A stretch of DNA of 64,000 nucleotides from VRUE01 sp963817905 (GTDB taxonomy: Bacteria; Actinomycetota; Thermoleophilia; Solirubrobacterales; 70-9), in assembly GCA_963817905.1 (NCBI GenBank), contig CAWFPS010000003.1, positions 930,001-994,000 on the forward strand, read 5' to 3'. Position numbers and translations under genes: made by a program. Below, piece after piece: positions 34,102 to 41,962 of the stretch; the stretch's first letter is position 1; every line of letters begins with the position of its first letter. The notes below the pieces were generated by a model, which worked only from the letters and a program-made list of their open reading frames with translations, was not told the origin of the DNA and made no database searches.

Positions 34102-34240
34102 GGCCACCGGTACCCAATGCCCACCCGTCCCAACCAAACCGGCGCGACTAGAGATCGACTCCACCCGCTGACTTCGCCTTTATGCGTGCAATGGGACTGA
34201 AAACGACAAAGTCAGCGGTTTGTGGCAGAGTCCGCGGGCG

Positions 34241-35110
34241 ATGAGGCTCGCCCGTTTCGCCGGTCCCGGAGGTGCGCCTGCTCTTGGCCTCGTCGAGGGT
34301 GAGGAGGTCGTCGATCTCTCCGGTGCCGAGACTCCTTCCGAACCCGCCGCCGCACTCGACGCCGCCGGTCGCGATGGGCTGGAGAAGCTCGCCGCCGGCG
34401 CGCCCCGCCTGCCTCTCGCCGATGTCCAGCTGCTCGCCCCCGCGCTGCCGCGCAAGTACCTGGCGATCGCGCTCAACTACGCCGACCACATCGCCGAGAT
34501 GGGGATGGAGGCGCCCGAGGTGCCGGTCTTCTTCAACAAGCAGGTGACCTGCGTGGTCGGTCCCGGCGCCGAGGTGCACATGCCGAAGGTCTCGACCTTC
34601 CTCGACTACGAGGCCGAGCTGGCGATCGTGATCGGCAAGCGCTGCCGCCACGTCCCCCCCGATCGCGCCCACGAGGTGATCGCCGGCTACACCTGCGCCA
34701 ACGACGTCAGCGTGCGCGACTGGCAGGGACGGGCGCAGACGATGACGATCGGCAAGTCCTTCGACACCCACGGCCCGCTCGGCCCCTGGCTGGTCACCCC
34801 GGATGAGGTCGGTGACCCCCAGGACCTGCGGGTGCGCTGCTACGTCGACGAGGAGCTGCGCCAGGACGCCCGCACCGCCGAGATGGTCTTCGACTGCGCC
34901 CAGCAGGTCTCCCACCTCTCCGAAGCGTTCACCCTCGAGCCCGGCGACGTGATCGCCACCGGCACCCCCTCCGGCGTCGGCCTCGGCCGCCAGCCGATCC
35001 GCGAGAACCTGCTCCACGTGGGCAGCACGGTGCGAGTCGAGATCGAGCGGGTCGGCGAGCTGGTCAACACGGTGGTCGAGGAGCCCGACGGTTTCCTCGC
35101 CGGCGCATAG
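34241..35110 (+). CDS. Fumarylacetoacetate hydrolase family protein
   Basis: 289 residues from the ATG at 34241. The FAH C-terminal catalytic fold is clear: KYLAIALNYADHIAEMG, TFLDYEAELAIVIGKRCRHV (metal-binding acidic residues), GYTCANDVSVRDWQ, KSFDTHGPLGPWL and DVIATGTPSGVG. Such enzymes act on 2-oxo or acylpyruvate compounds (hydrolysis, decarboxylation or isomerisation) in catabolic pathways. The substrate is not predictable. It converges on an SDR gene 14 bp downstream. Length and motifs are normal. Confidence 0.92.
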   Translation: MRLARFAGPGGAPALGLVEGEEVVDLSGAETPSEPAAALDAAGRDGLEKLAAGAPRLPLADVQLLAPALPRKYLAIALNYADHIAEMGMEAPEVPVFFNKQVTCVVGPGAEVHMPKVSTFLDYEAELAIVIGKRCRHVPPDRAHEVIAGYTCANDVSVRDWQGRAQTMTIGKSFDTHGPLGPWLVTPDEVGDPQDLRVRCYVDEELRQDARTAEMVFDCAQQVSHLSEAFTLEPGDVIATGTPSGVGLGRQPIRENLLHVGSTVRVEIERVGELVNTVVEEPDGFLAGA

Positions 35111-35124
35111 CCGGCACGCCAGAG

Positions 35125-35853
35125 CTATCCGCCGCGATGCACCTCGGTCGCCCTCGCCTGGTCGCGGGGGCGGACGACGATCTCATCGACGTTGACGTGG
35201 GAGGGCTGGGCGAGTGCCCAGCGGATGCACTCGGCGACGTCCGCGGCGCTGAGCGGCTGCATCCCCTCATACACCCGTGCCGCCTTCTCCTCGTCGCCGC
35301 CGAAGCGGACCAGGGAGAACTCGGTCTCGACCATGCCGGGGGCGACCTCGGTGAAGCGCACCGGCTGGCCCAGCGACTCCAGCCGCAGCGTCCGCATCAC
35401 TGCCCGCTGGGCGTGCTTGGCGGCGGTGTAGCCGGCGCCGCCGCGGTAAGTCTCGAAGGCGGCGATGCTGGTCACCGCGACCACGTGCCCGTCGCCGGAG
35501 GCGACCAGCTTCGGCAGCAGCGCCCGGGTCATCCGCATCGTCCCCAGCACGTTGGACTCATACATCTGCCGCCACTTCTCTTCGTCGCCCTCGGCCGCGG
35601 GTTCAAGGCCGAGTGCGCCGCCGGCGTTGTTGACCAGCACATCGCAGGACTCGAGCGCGCCGGCAAACGACTCGACCGAGGCCGGATCGGTGACGTCGAG
35701 GGCGATCGCCTCGCCGCCGGTCTCGGCAGCGAGCGCCTCGAGCCGGTCGAGCCGCCGGGCGCCGAGAACCGTCCGGTACCCCTCCCCGGCCAACACCCGA
35801 GCGGTGGCCGCACCGATCCCACTTGAGGCCCCCGTGATCACCGCCGTCCGCAT
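35125..35853 (-). CDS. SDR family oxidoreductase
   Basis: 242 residues, classical SDR. The cofactor motif is TGASSGIG at residues 7-14, and NNAG is at 75-78. The catalytic residues are S129, Y142 and K146 (YTAAK). VAPGMVETEF follows, with a C-terminal segment typical of YdfG/serine-dehydrogenase-like enzymes. It probably oxidises or reduces a hydroxy compound with NADP(H). It is divergent from the SRPBCC gene, with about 50-60 bp between starts that contain a long inverted repeat. Confidence 0.9.
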   Translation of the reverse strand: MRTAVITGASSGIGAATARVLAGEGYRTVLGARRLDRLEALAAETGGEAIALDVTDPASVESFAGALESCDVLVNNAGGALGLEPAAEGDEEKWRQMYESNVLGTMRMTRALLPKLVASGDGHVVAVTSIAAFETYRGGAGYTAAKHAQRAVMRTLRLESLGQPVRFTEVAPGMVETEFSLVRFGGDEEKAARVYEGMQPLSAADVAECIRWALAQPSHVNVDEIVVRPRDQARATEVHRGG

Positions 35854-35889
35854 CGGCGCCGACCCTATCGAGCGATACCAGTCCGATGG

Positions 35890-35937
35890 TTGGTTGAAGC
35901 TTTGTGGTGCCTATGGCGACGAAAAAGCTTCAACCAA
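35890..35937. repeat. 14-bp perfect inverted repeat spanning the SRPBCC gene start
   Basis: TTGGTTGAAGCTTT (35890-35903) and AAAGCTTCAACCAA (35924-35937) are exact inverse copies with a 20-bp spacer. The spacer holds both possible start codons (GTG at 35904, ATG at 35913). In RNA the start codon would sit in the loop; in DNA it could be a dimer operator for this gene and the divergent SDR. The right arm codes for residues of the protein N-terminus (KLQPT). Confidence 0.6.
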
Positions 35938-36395
35938 CGGCGGAGATCGCCGTCACCTCGCGCCTCGACGCCTCCCCGGCCGCGGTCTGGGACCGGGTGA
36001 TCTCACCGGAGGGGATCAACGATGAGATGCGGCCTTGGCTGCGGATGACCCTGCCCCCGGGCGTCGAGCGTCTCGACCTCGAGACCGTCGAGCTCGGCAA
36101 GCCGATCGGCCGCAGCTGGATCCTCCTCTTCGGCCTGATCCCCTTCGACTACGACGACGTCACCCTCGTCCGACTCGAACCCGGCCGCGGCTTCCTCGAG
36201 CGCTCGAAGATGCTGAGCCAGCGCTCCTGGGAACACGAACGGACGATCGAGCCGACGGCCAGCGGCTGCCAGGTCACCGACCGTGTCAGCTGGCAGCCCC
36301 GCCTCGGCATGCCGGGTCGCCCCCTCCGCCCCGCGATCGGCTGGTTCTTCCGCCACCGCCACAAACGTCTAGGGCGGCACTTCGGGGCGGGCTGA
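35913..36395 (+). CDS. SRPBCC (START-like) family protein
   Basis: 160 residues from the ATG at 35913 (GTG at 35904 is an alternative). It begins AEIAVTSRLDASPAAVWDRVISPEGIN, the typical first strand and helix of polyketide-cyclase/START-like domains that bind hydrophobic ligands. The centre has WILLFGLIPFDYDDV and SQRSWEHERTIEP, and the tail ends with GWFFRHRHKRLGRHFG. No catalytic residue can be assigned. The protein is cytoplasmic and its ligand unknown. The inverted repeat around its start suggests specific control. Confidence 0.8.
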   Translation: MATKKLQPTAEIAVTSRLDASPAAVWDRVISPEGINDEMRPWLRMTLPPGVERLDLETVELGKPIGRSWILLFGLIPFDYDDVTLVRLEPGRGFLERSKMLSQRSWEHERTIEPTASGCQVTDRVSWQPRLGMPGRPLRPAIGWFFRHRHKRLGRHFGAG

Positions 36396-36486
36396 GACCT
36401 CGGGTCAGTCCAGCCCGTGCGGTGCAGGTGCTTATGCAAGAAAGATCCCGTGGTTGAGCGCGGATTTCGCCATTATTGCTACACGT

Positions 36487-37368
36487 ATGGCTAAGCAATC
36501 CAAACGCAAGGAAAAAATCGAAATTTTCGCGTTGGGCTATCAGGAGGTTCTCGCCGCCCTCAAGCACCAGGACGACAAGCTCAACCGTACACTCACTGCA
36601 CTCGCTTTCCTCACGGTAGCCGGCGTCGGGCTATTCCCCCAGATCTCCAAATCGGAAGTGGTGTTCGGTGGCTCTGGCCCACGCGCCACCGCCGTTCTCT
36701 TCGTTGTCTTCCTGGTCGCCGTCGCAATAGGGGTGACTATTGCACTCGCGGCAATTGGACCGGGGAAGCCGCTGCCCAAAGGCCCATCGCGGCACCTGCC
36801 CTCATCCCTGCTCTATTACGCCTTCATATCTCGTGACCGAAAATGGAAAAAGATGGAGGGGTGGTCTCCGGAGAAACTCTTAAAGAAGCTTGCGAAAGAC
36901 CTACACAAGGAGACCAGGGAGATCTCCTACCGAGTCGACTACAAGGTGGCACGCGCGCGTGAGGCAAGTACGTGGGTACAGCTCGTGATCGTCTCCCTGG
37001 CACTGATGGGGATCTTTGGAGCGAGCGGAATTTCTTCCTCGGCGCGCTGGTGGATCGCGTCCGGCCTGCTGTTCGTGGTCTTGTCGATTCCGTTCTGGGA
37101 ACTCTTGCTCATGCGCAAGACCCACTACGCATCCGAGAACTTCTCCAGATCCGCCTACTGGATTCTGCTCGGAATCGTCGCCGCCGCCGTCTGCTTCCTG
37201 GTCCTTGGCAACCTATTCGACACTCAGTGGCAAGCGCTCGGCTACGCGGCGGTCGCGTTCATCGTCCCCAGGTACGCAATCGTGCAATCAAAATGGACGA
37301 TGGCACTAATGATCATCGGCCTGGTAGCCATCGCTCCCGCAGCATTGCTGACCGTGCTGGGCGGATAG
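36487..37368 (+). CDS. Hypothetical multi-helix membrane protein on atypical DNA
   Basis: 293 residues from the ATG at 36487 (MAKQSKRKEKIEIFALGYQEVLAALKH). The N-terminus is basic and helical. Two transmembrane helices follow (about 33-52 and 66-88), then a basic amphipathic stretch (WKKMEGWSPEKLLKKLAKDLHKE), then four or five more helices to the end. The two-helix start followed by a cytoplasmic coil is reminiscent of TM effectors in nucleotide-signalling defence systems. I cannot assign it to SLATT or PycTM. Codons here are clearly more A/T-rich than in neighbouring genes, suggesting horizontal transfer. It is 18 bp before the dGTPase-like gene and probably co-transcribed with it. Confidence 0.6.
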   Translation: MAKQSKRKEKIEIFALGYQEVLAALKHQDDKLNRTLTALAFLTVAGVGLFPQISKSEVVFGGSGPRATAVLFVVFLVAVAIGVTIALAAIGPGKPLPKGPSRHLPSSLLYYAFISRDRKWKKMEGWSPEKLLKKLAKDLHKETREISYRVDYKVARAREASTWVQLVIVSLALMGIFGASGISSSARWWIASGLLFVVLSIPFWELLLMRKTHYASENFSRSAYWILLGIVAAAVCFLVLGNLFDTQWQALGYAAVAFIVPRYAIVQSKWTMALMIIGLVAIAPAALLTVLGG

Positions 37369-37386
37369 CCCCGGGATACAGGGCCA

Positions 37387-38494
37387 ATGCCGATCGACTG
37401 GACCCGGCGCAAATACCCCGAGGACGGGCGGCATGGCTCTGGAAATCCGTTCGGTGTCGATCGCGACCGCATCATCCATTGCGACACCTTCCGCGACCTT
37501 CAGCACAAGACTCAGGTTCAGACGATCGTTCCGCGGCGCGAGCGGGTTCGCTACCGCACCCGCCTAAACCATGCGATCGAAGTCGCGCAAATCGCCAGGG
37601 GAATTGCCGCGGGACTGAACGCAGATGAGGCACTCACGGAGGCCATCGCCCTGGCGCACGACCTGGGACACCCCCCGTTTGGACACGCCGGAGAGCGAGC
37701 GATCTCCGCCACGCTTCAGCGCCTCGGCCATGACGGCTGGAACGCGAACGTGCATTCGCTGAAGGTCGTGGATCGGCTCGAAGTGCATGTTTATCGATCA
37801 CCGGGGCCTCAATCTGACGCTCGCGACTCGCGAGGGCATCGCGCGCCACTCGACGCCGTTCGATCGTCCCGCGCCGAACTCGGAGTTCGGGACCCCACAA
37901 TCCGGCTTGGAGGCACAGATCGTCGACGCGGCCGACGTCCTCGCCTTCCTAAGCCACGATCTCGATGACGCGCTTGCCGCGAACTACCTCACCATCGCCG
38001 AGATGCGGAACATCTGCCCCCGCCTGGGACAGCTGGCCGACACCCCGGCGGAGCTTTGGGAGTCGAGCCCCTGGCAGCCGCACGAGCGACCAGGCCTGGA
38101 AAGGCGACGTCTGGTCGCACGACTCATCGGCAGGTGCATCGTCGACCTTACCGGCGTCGCCAATGGCTGCCTCGCGGGCCTACCCGCAGACGAGGACGAG
38201 CCGGTTCGATCGATGTCGAGTCGGGCTATCGCCTACTCGGAGATACTCGGTCAAGAAACCGTCGACCTGCTTGACCTGCTTCGCGAGCGCTACTACGGGA
38301 GTCCCGAGGTGACGGCAAGGGATCGCGAAGCAGAGGAGCTGTTGCGCTCTCTGTTCAATGCGCTGTTGGCGAGGCCAGATGAGGCGCCGGAGCGGTTCAA
38401 GCTGCCCAGTGAGCCAGTCGAGCTTGCGATCGCCTCATACATCGCGTCCCTGACCGACATGGCAGCTGCCACGTTGGCCAAGCGGCTTGCCTAA
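37387..38494 (+). pseudogene. dGTPase-like HD-domain triphosphohydrolase, frameshifted
   Basis: The first frame encodes RDRIIHCDTFRDLQHKTQV, then RLNHAIEVAQIARGIA (H62) and LAHDLGHPPFGHAGERA (H91-D92, H95, H100), the HD metal site of deoxyguanosine triphosphate triphosphohydrolases. It runs out of homology at about 37785. The continuation IDHRGLNLTLATREGIARHSTPFD, then FLSHDLDDAL (last metal Asp), is one frame over and ends at 38494. One surplus base near 37780-37795 explains the split; the restored protein is about 369 residues. dGTPases cleave dNTPs and some act in phage defence by depleting them. Its stop overlaps the convergent PPDK-like gene by 4 bp. Confidence 0.82.
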
Positions 38495-40512
38495 GGGCTC
38501 GCCTCGGATTCCGACTGCAGATCGGCGGCCCAGTTGAGTGCGTTCGCCAGATCGGGACCGGTTCCGGAAACGGCGGGCTCGCTTTCGAGCCTGCCGGGAA
38601 ATACTCGGCCCCTGTCAGCGCCTTCGATCGAGATCCAGTCACCTGACTCGAATGCGGCCTCACCGACGTGCGCCGCGCTTGCCTCGAGCCGCAACTTCGC
38701 ACAGCCGACAAGGGCGACTATCCCTGCCTCCAGCGCTACAACCGCGGCGTGCGAGGTGACACCGCCCGTGCGGGAGAGGACGCCGGCCACTTCGCGCACC
38801 GTCGGGTAGTCGTTGGTCGTGATCGAGTCGACGACGAAGATGACCGGGTCCCCCGCGCGCTCGATCCGGGTGACATCGTCGCGATCGAAGGCGATGCGGC
38901 CAACCGCGATCCCAGGCGCCCCAACCTCAGCGGTCGCCAGAGGAGGCGCCGGTGCCCCAAGGCGACGCTCCGCGAGCCGGGTCAGGTCCAGGCCATCGAC
39001 CAGCTGCGCGGCCCTGGGCTCGTCGATGCGGTGCTCCCGGCAAAGATCGAATGCGCTCAACAACCTTGCCTTTGGCGTCAACCGTGCCGAGCGGGTCTGC
39101 AGAAGGAAAGGATGAGAGCGCTCGAACGCAAACTCAAACTCTTGGACGTCACCCCCTATCGACTCCAACGTCGGCAGCCAACTCGATACCTCTTGCCAGC
39201 CGTCGGGAAGCTCCGTTTCGATGCTCGCAAGCCGCTCCGGCTCGAGCCGGCCGGACACGAGCGGTGTCCCACGCGACCGGCTCACGTACTCAATCACGGC
39301 ATTCGGCACACCTGTCCTCGGATCGCGCGTGAATCCGACCCCACTGCCGGACTCGACATCCGCATCGGCGAAGATCATCTGCTGGACCACCACCGCAAGT
39401 CGATCGGACTCGCCAAGCCGGTGCATGCGACGGTAGAGGCGAGCTCGCTCCGAGGACCAGGACTCGAGCACCGTGCCAACGGCCGCCCACACGGCATCGG
39501 TCGTCGGCTCGACGTCGAGCACCGTGTCCAACATGCCCGGCATGGAGTCGACAGGTGAGGAGCGGACCGCGAGGCGTGCGGTGTCGGGGCTCCGACCGAG
39601 CCGTGACTGCCCCTCCTCAAGCAGTGCTTCGACGGCCGCCCCGAGCTGCAACTCGCCGATCTCGGCCGGGTCAACCGGGGGCGAAAGCACGAAGGCAGGC
39701 GGCGTGGGCAAACCCCGGCTCCGCGCGCAAGCAAGCCCGGCACCCTTGCCGCCCAGGGCCAGCCGATCCGTCGCATCGGGCTCGGAGAGGCTCTCCACTC
39801 CCAGCGACCAAATCCGCTCGGTGGGATTCGTCGTCGCCCGTACCGCTGGAATGTGGGCCGACTGCTTGTGCGGTACGAGCGGGCGCCACTCCCACCAAAG
39901 CAACGGCTCTTTGAGCGCGCCGACCGGGGCGCTCTGAACATTCAGCTCGAGCACTACTGGCTCGTCCATACCGGGGCTGACCGCGTAAAGCAATCCGGAT
40001 CGCACCACTCGTTCGGCCGCGTCGCGCACCAGAGGGTCGTGGATTTCGTCGAGCGAATCAAATCGGGCAGCGGCGAGGTCCTTCGAGGCTCTGCCCGGAA
40101 GGTCGTCGACGTCACGCACGCGATACGTGCCCCGCAGGACCTCATACCGCCCCCATCCGCTACCCGAAAGCACGAGATTGCCGGCCAGTAAGGTTTCCTC
40201 GACGTCAATCGCCTCCTGAAAAAGGATGTCCCAGCCGCTCACCAGCTCTTCGACCGCTGCGATTGCCTCCCCCACCGGAACCTCGGGGATAAACGGGCCC
40301 TTGGCGTGTCCGATCTCGTCGTCGGAGCGATATGTCCTAACGGTCATTCGCTCGTCTCCCGCCGCGATCTCAACCAACCGCCGGCGCAGCGACTCGTCAA
40401 CCGCCGTCCGCGCCTCGATCAGCTCGACACGTGGAGTGTTCAAGCCATGCGCTCGCAGCTGGCGGATGCGCGTCAGCTTGTCGATGTCCGCGGGAGTGGC
40501 AAGAGCTGGCAC
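38491..40512 (-). CDS. PPDK-like ATP-grasp/phosphohistidine protein lacking the PEP/pyruvate barrel
   Basis: 673 residues. After an N-terminal region of unknown fold (about 1-240) there is a pyruvate-phosphate-dikinase-type nucleotide-binding part: LALGGKGAGLACARSRGLPTP, AVRSSPVDSMPGMLDTVLDV, VGFTRDPRTG and LLQTRSARLTPKA. Then comes the swivelling phosphohistidine domain with SRTGGVTSHAAVVA (catalytic H588). The protein ends about 85 residues later, so the C-terminal TIM barrel that binds PEP/pyruvate in PPDK is absent. It could transfer phosphate from ATP to another acceptor, as rifampin phosphotransferase does with a similar set of domains. Acceptor unknown. It lies in the accessory region next to the tRNA-linked island. 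Confidence 0.72.
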   Translation of the reverse strand: MPALATPADIDKLTRIRQLRAHGLNTPRVELIEARTAVDESLRRRLVEIAAGDERMTVRTYRSDDEIGHAKGPFIPEVPVGEAIAAVEELVSGWDILFQEAIDVEETLLAGNLVLSGSGWGRYEVLRGTYRVRDVDDLPGRASKDLAAARFDSLDEIHDPLVRDAAERVVRSGLLYAVSPGMDEPVVLELNVQSAPVGALKEPLLWWEWRPLVPHKQSAHIPAVRATTNPTERIWSLGVESLSEPDATDRLALGGKGAGLACARSRGLPTPPAFVLSPPVDPAEIGELQLGAAVEALLEEGQSRLGRSPDTARLAVRSSPVDSMPGMLDTVLDVEPTTDAVWAAVGTVLESWSSERARLYRRMHRLGESDRLAVVVQQMIFADADVESGSGVGFTRDPRTGVPNAVIEYVSRSRGTPLVSGRLEPERLASIETELPDGWQEVSSWLPTLESIGGDVQEFEFAFERSHPFLLQTRSARLTPKARLLSAFDLCREHRIDEPRAAQLVDGLDLTRLAERRLGAPAPPLATAEVGAPGIAVGRIAFDRDDVTRIERAGDPVIFVVDSITTNDYPTVREVAGVLSRTGGVTSHAAVVALEAGIVALVGCAKLRLEASAAHVGEAAFESGDWISIEGADRGRVFPGRLESEPAVSGTGPDLANALNWAADLQSESEASP

Positions 40513-40587
40513 AAACCGATGCTAGACGGTTGCCAACTATGGCTTTCGCGGCAAGCCGGCATCGAAACGCAATTTGGGACACAACAA

Positions 40588-40631
40588 AATGGCGAGGGTG
40601 GGAATCGAACCCACGACACCACGATTTTCAG
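40588..40631 (+). repeat. Left attachment-like site: 44-bp copy of the tRNA-Phe 3' half
   Basis: An exact 44-bp direct copy of 42986-43029. In tRNA terms it runs from just past the discriminator base back through the acceptor 3' strand and T-arm to the anticodon loop. It then diverges (GCGACG instead of GTCGTG), so it cannot form a tRNA. This is the displaced end left when an element integrates at a tRNA 3' end. The identity is seen directly; the integration history is inferred. Confidence 0.85.
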
Positions 40632-40815
40632 CGACGCGAGACGGGCGGTGGGAGGGACCGCAGATGGCTTGTCCATGCGGTTTGCGGCCTGGTCGGCGAT
40701 TCGCCTATACCGGGGGATTCGGGCGGATCGGGGCGGGTTCTGGACTCCACGGGCGGTTGGAGTCCAAATAGAGGGAGGCCAGCGGCTCAGGCGGTTTTGC
40801 TTCTGCCGCTTGCAT

Positions 40816-40873
40816 TTCCTGCGTAAATCCCGCTTCCTGCTACATTGCGCAGGTTCCTGTATTTACGCAGGAA
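40816..40873. promoter_or_regulatory. 13-bp inverted repeat, probable AbiEi operator
   Basis: TTCCTGCGTAAAT (40816-40828) and ATTTACGCAGGAA (40861-40873) are perfect inverse copies 32 bp apart and end 30 bp before the abiEi ATG. Two more TTCCTG half-sites lie between them (40834-40839 and 40854-40859). AbiEi antitoxins are known to bind inverted repeats in their own promoter and repress it cooperatively, so this is a strong operator candidate. Confidence 0.6.
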
Positions 40874-40903
40874 CTGCTGGCACAAGGAACCGAGGCATGA
40901 CCT

Positions 40904-41962
40904 ATGCAAGCTAGCGCGAAATCCCTTGAGAGAAACGCCGTTCGCCGGATTCCCGGCCTCCTCGCGGAGCTCCTCGACGAGCCCGATCTAGAGCTGGCAA
41001 CCGAGGCCTCCCCGGCAGACTCAGGTGTCGACTTCTTGGCCCAAGACACGAAGGGCCGGAAATGGCTGTTCGAGATCAAGGGATCGAGTGGTCCCGGCCA
41101 GGTGGATAGGGCGGCAAGGCAACTGCGTGCTTTCGCTGACGCTGACCCGGACGCGATCCCGATCCTCGTCGTCCCCTACATGTCGGAGGCGGGCGGCGAG
41201 ACCGCGGAGCGGGCGGCCGTGAACTGGATCGACCTCTCGGGCAACGCCAGCATCCGAGACGAGGGCCTGCGTGTATGGGTACGGGGCAGACCGAACGAGC
41301 TGCGCACCGCGGGGCGGCCTTCCTCCCCCTTCGCGCCGAAGAGCGCGCGGATCTCCCGGGCGCTCCTGCTTGAACCGAAGCGTTGGTGGCGCCAGCGAGA
41401 CCTCGTGGCCGCGACGCAACTGGACGACGGCAACGTTTCGCGCATCGTCGGTCGGCTTGACGAGGCGGCCCTGCTCGAGCGTCGCGACAAGGAGCTTCGG
41501 CCCCGCGATCCCGACCTTCTCCTCGATGCCTGGGCGCAGGAGTACCGCTTCGATCGCCACGACGCCATCCAGGGCCACATCAGCGGGAGCGGGATTGAGG
41601 TCGCCCGCAGCCTCTCCGCGAACCTGACCAAGCGACAGATCGCGCATGCCTTCACCGGCCTGCCCGCCGCTTGGGCGATAGATCGCTTCGCGCGCTTCAG
41701 GCTGACCTCGGTCTACGTCGACGGAGATCCGCGGGAGATCGTCGAGCGACTCGACATCCGCCAAGGCTCCAAAGGAGCCAGCGTGCAGATCCTCGGCCCG
41801 GACGACGCCGGAGTCTTCGCCGGCGAGCAGGATTGCGATGAGCTGCGCTGCGTCTCGACCGTGCAGGCGTACCTGGACCTTCTCGGCCTCCCAGAGCGTG
41901 CCGCCGAGGCCGCGCAGCATCTCCGAGATCACCACCTCGATTGGCATGGCCGCACTCGATAA
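40904..41962 (+). CDS. abiEi: AbiEi-family antitoxin (type IV toxin-antitoxin system)
   Basis: 352 residues. The N-terminal part has a restriction-endonuclease-like strand pattern (SGVDFLAQDTKGRKWLFEIKGSS, with D43, E57 and K59). NWIDLSGNASI follows at about 107, a signature I recall from this AbiEi branch. A winged helix is visible at about 140-190 (ARISRALLLEPKRWWRQRDLVAATQL, then NVSRIVGRLDEAALLERR). The protein should repress the operon and protect against AbiEii by a non-contact (type IV) mechanism. Its 3' end overlaps abiEii by 17 bp. It is the first gene of the tRNA-bounded island. Confidence 0.85.
   Translation: MQASAKSLERNAVRRIPGLLAELLDEPDLELATEASPADSGVDFLAQDTKGRKWLFEIKGSSGPGQVDRAARQLRAFADADPDAIPILVVPYMSEAGGETAERAAVNWIDLSGNASIRDEGLRVWVRGRPNELRTAGRPSSPFAPKSARISRALLLEPKRWWRQRDLVAATQLDDGNVSRIVGRLDEAALLERRDKELRPRDPDLLLDAWAQEYRFDRHDAIQGHISGSGIEVARSLSANLTKRQIAHAFTGLPAAWAIDRFARFRLTSVYVDGDPREIVERLDIRQGSKGASVQILGPDDAGVFAGEQDCDELRCVSTVQAYLDLLGLPERAAEAAQHLRDHHLDWHGRTR

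Larger units (their letters stand above)
40513..40903. other. Intergenic stretch holding the island boundary and abiE promoter
   Basis: No gene is supported here. It contains the left 44-bp tRNA-Phe-derived repeat (40588-40631), about 180 bp of sequence with no recognisable feature, and the inverted-repeat operator of the abiE operon (40816-40873). Small frames in this stretch show no family-like sequence. Confidence 0.7.

Noticed and set aside
36388..36417. A CGGGCTG/CAGCCCG stem after the SRPBCC gene as a terminator
   Set aside because: The stem is only 7 bp around a 16-base loop with no T-run, too weak to call.
40588..40631. A possible second tRNA-Phe gene
   Set aside because: Only the 3' half is present. 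The sequence past the anticodon loop does not pair, and there is no D-arm or 5' acceptor strand.
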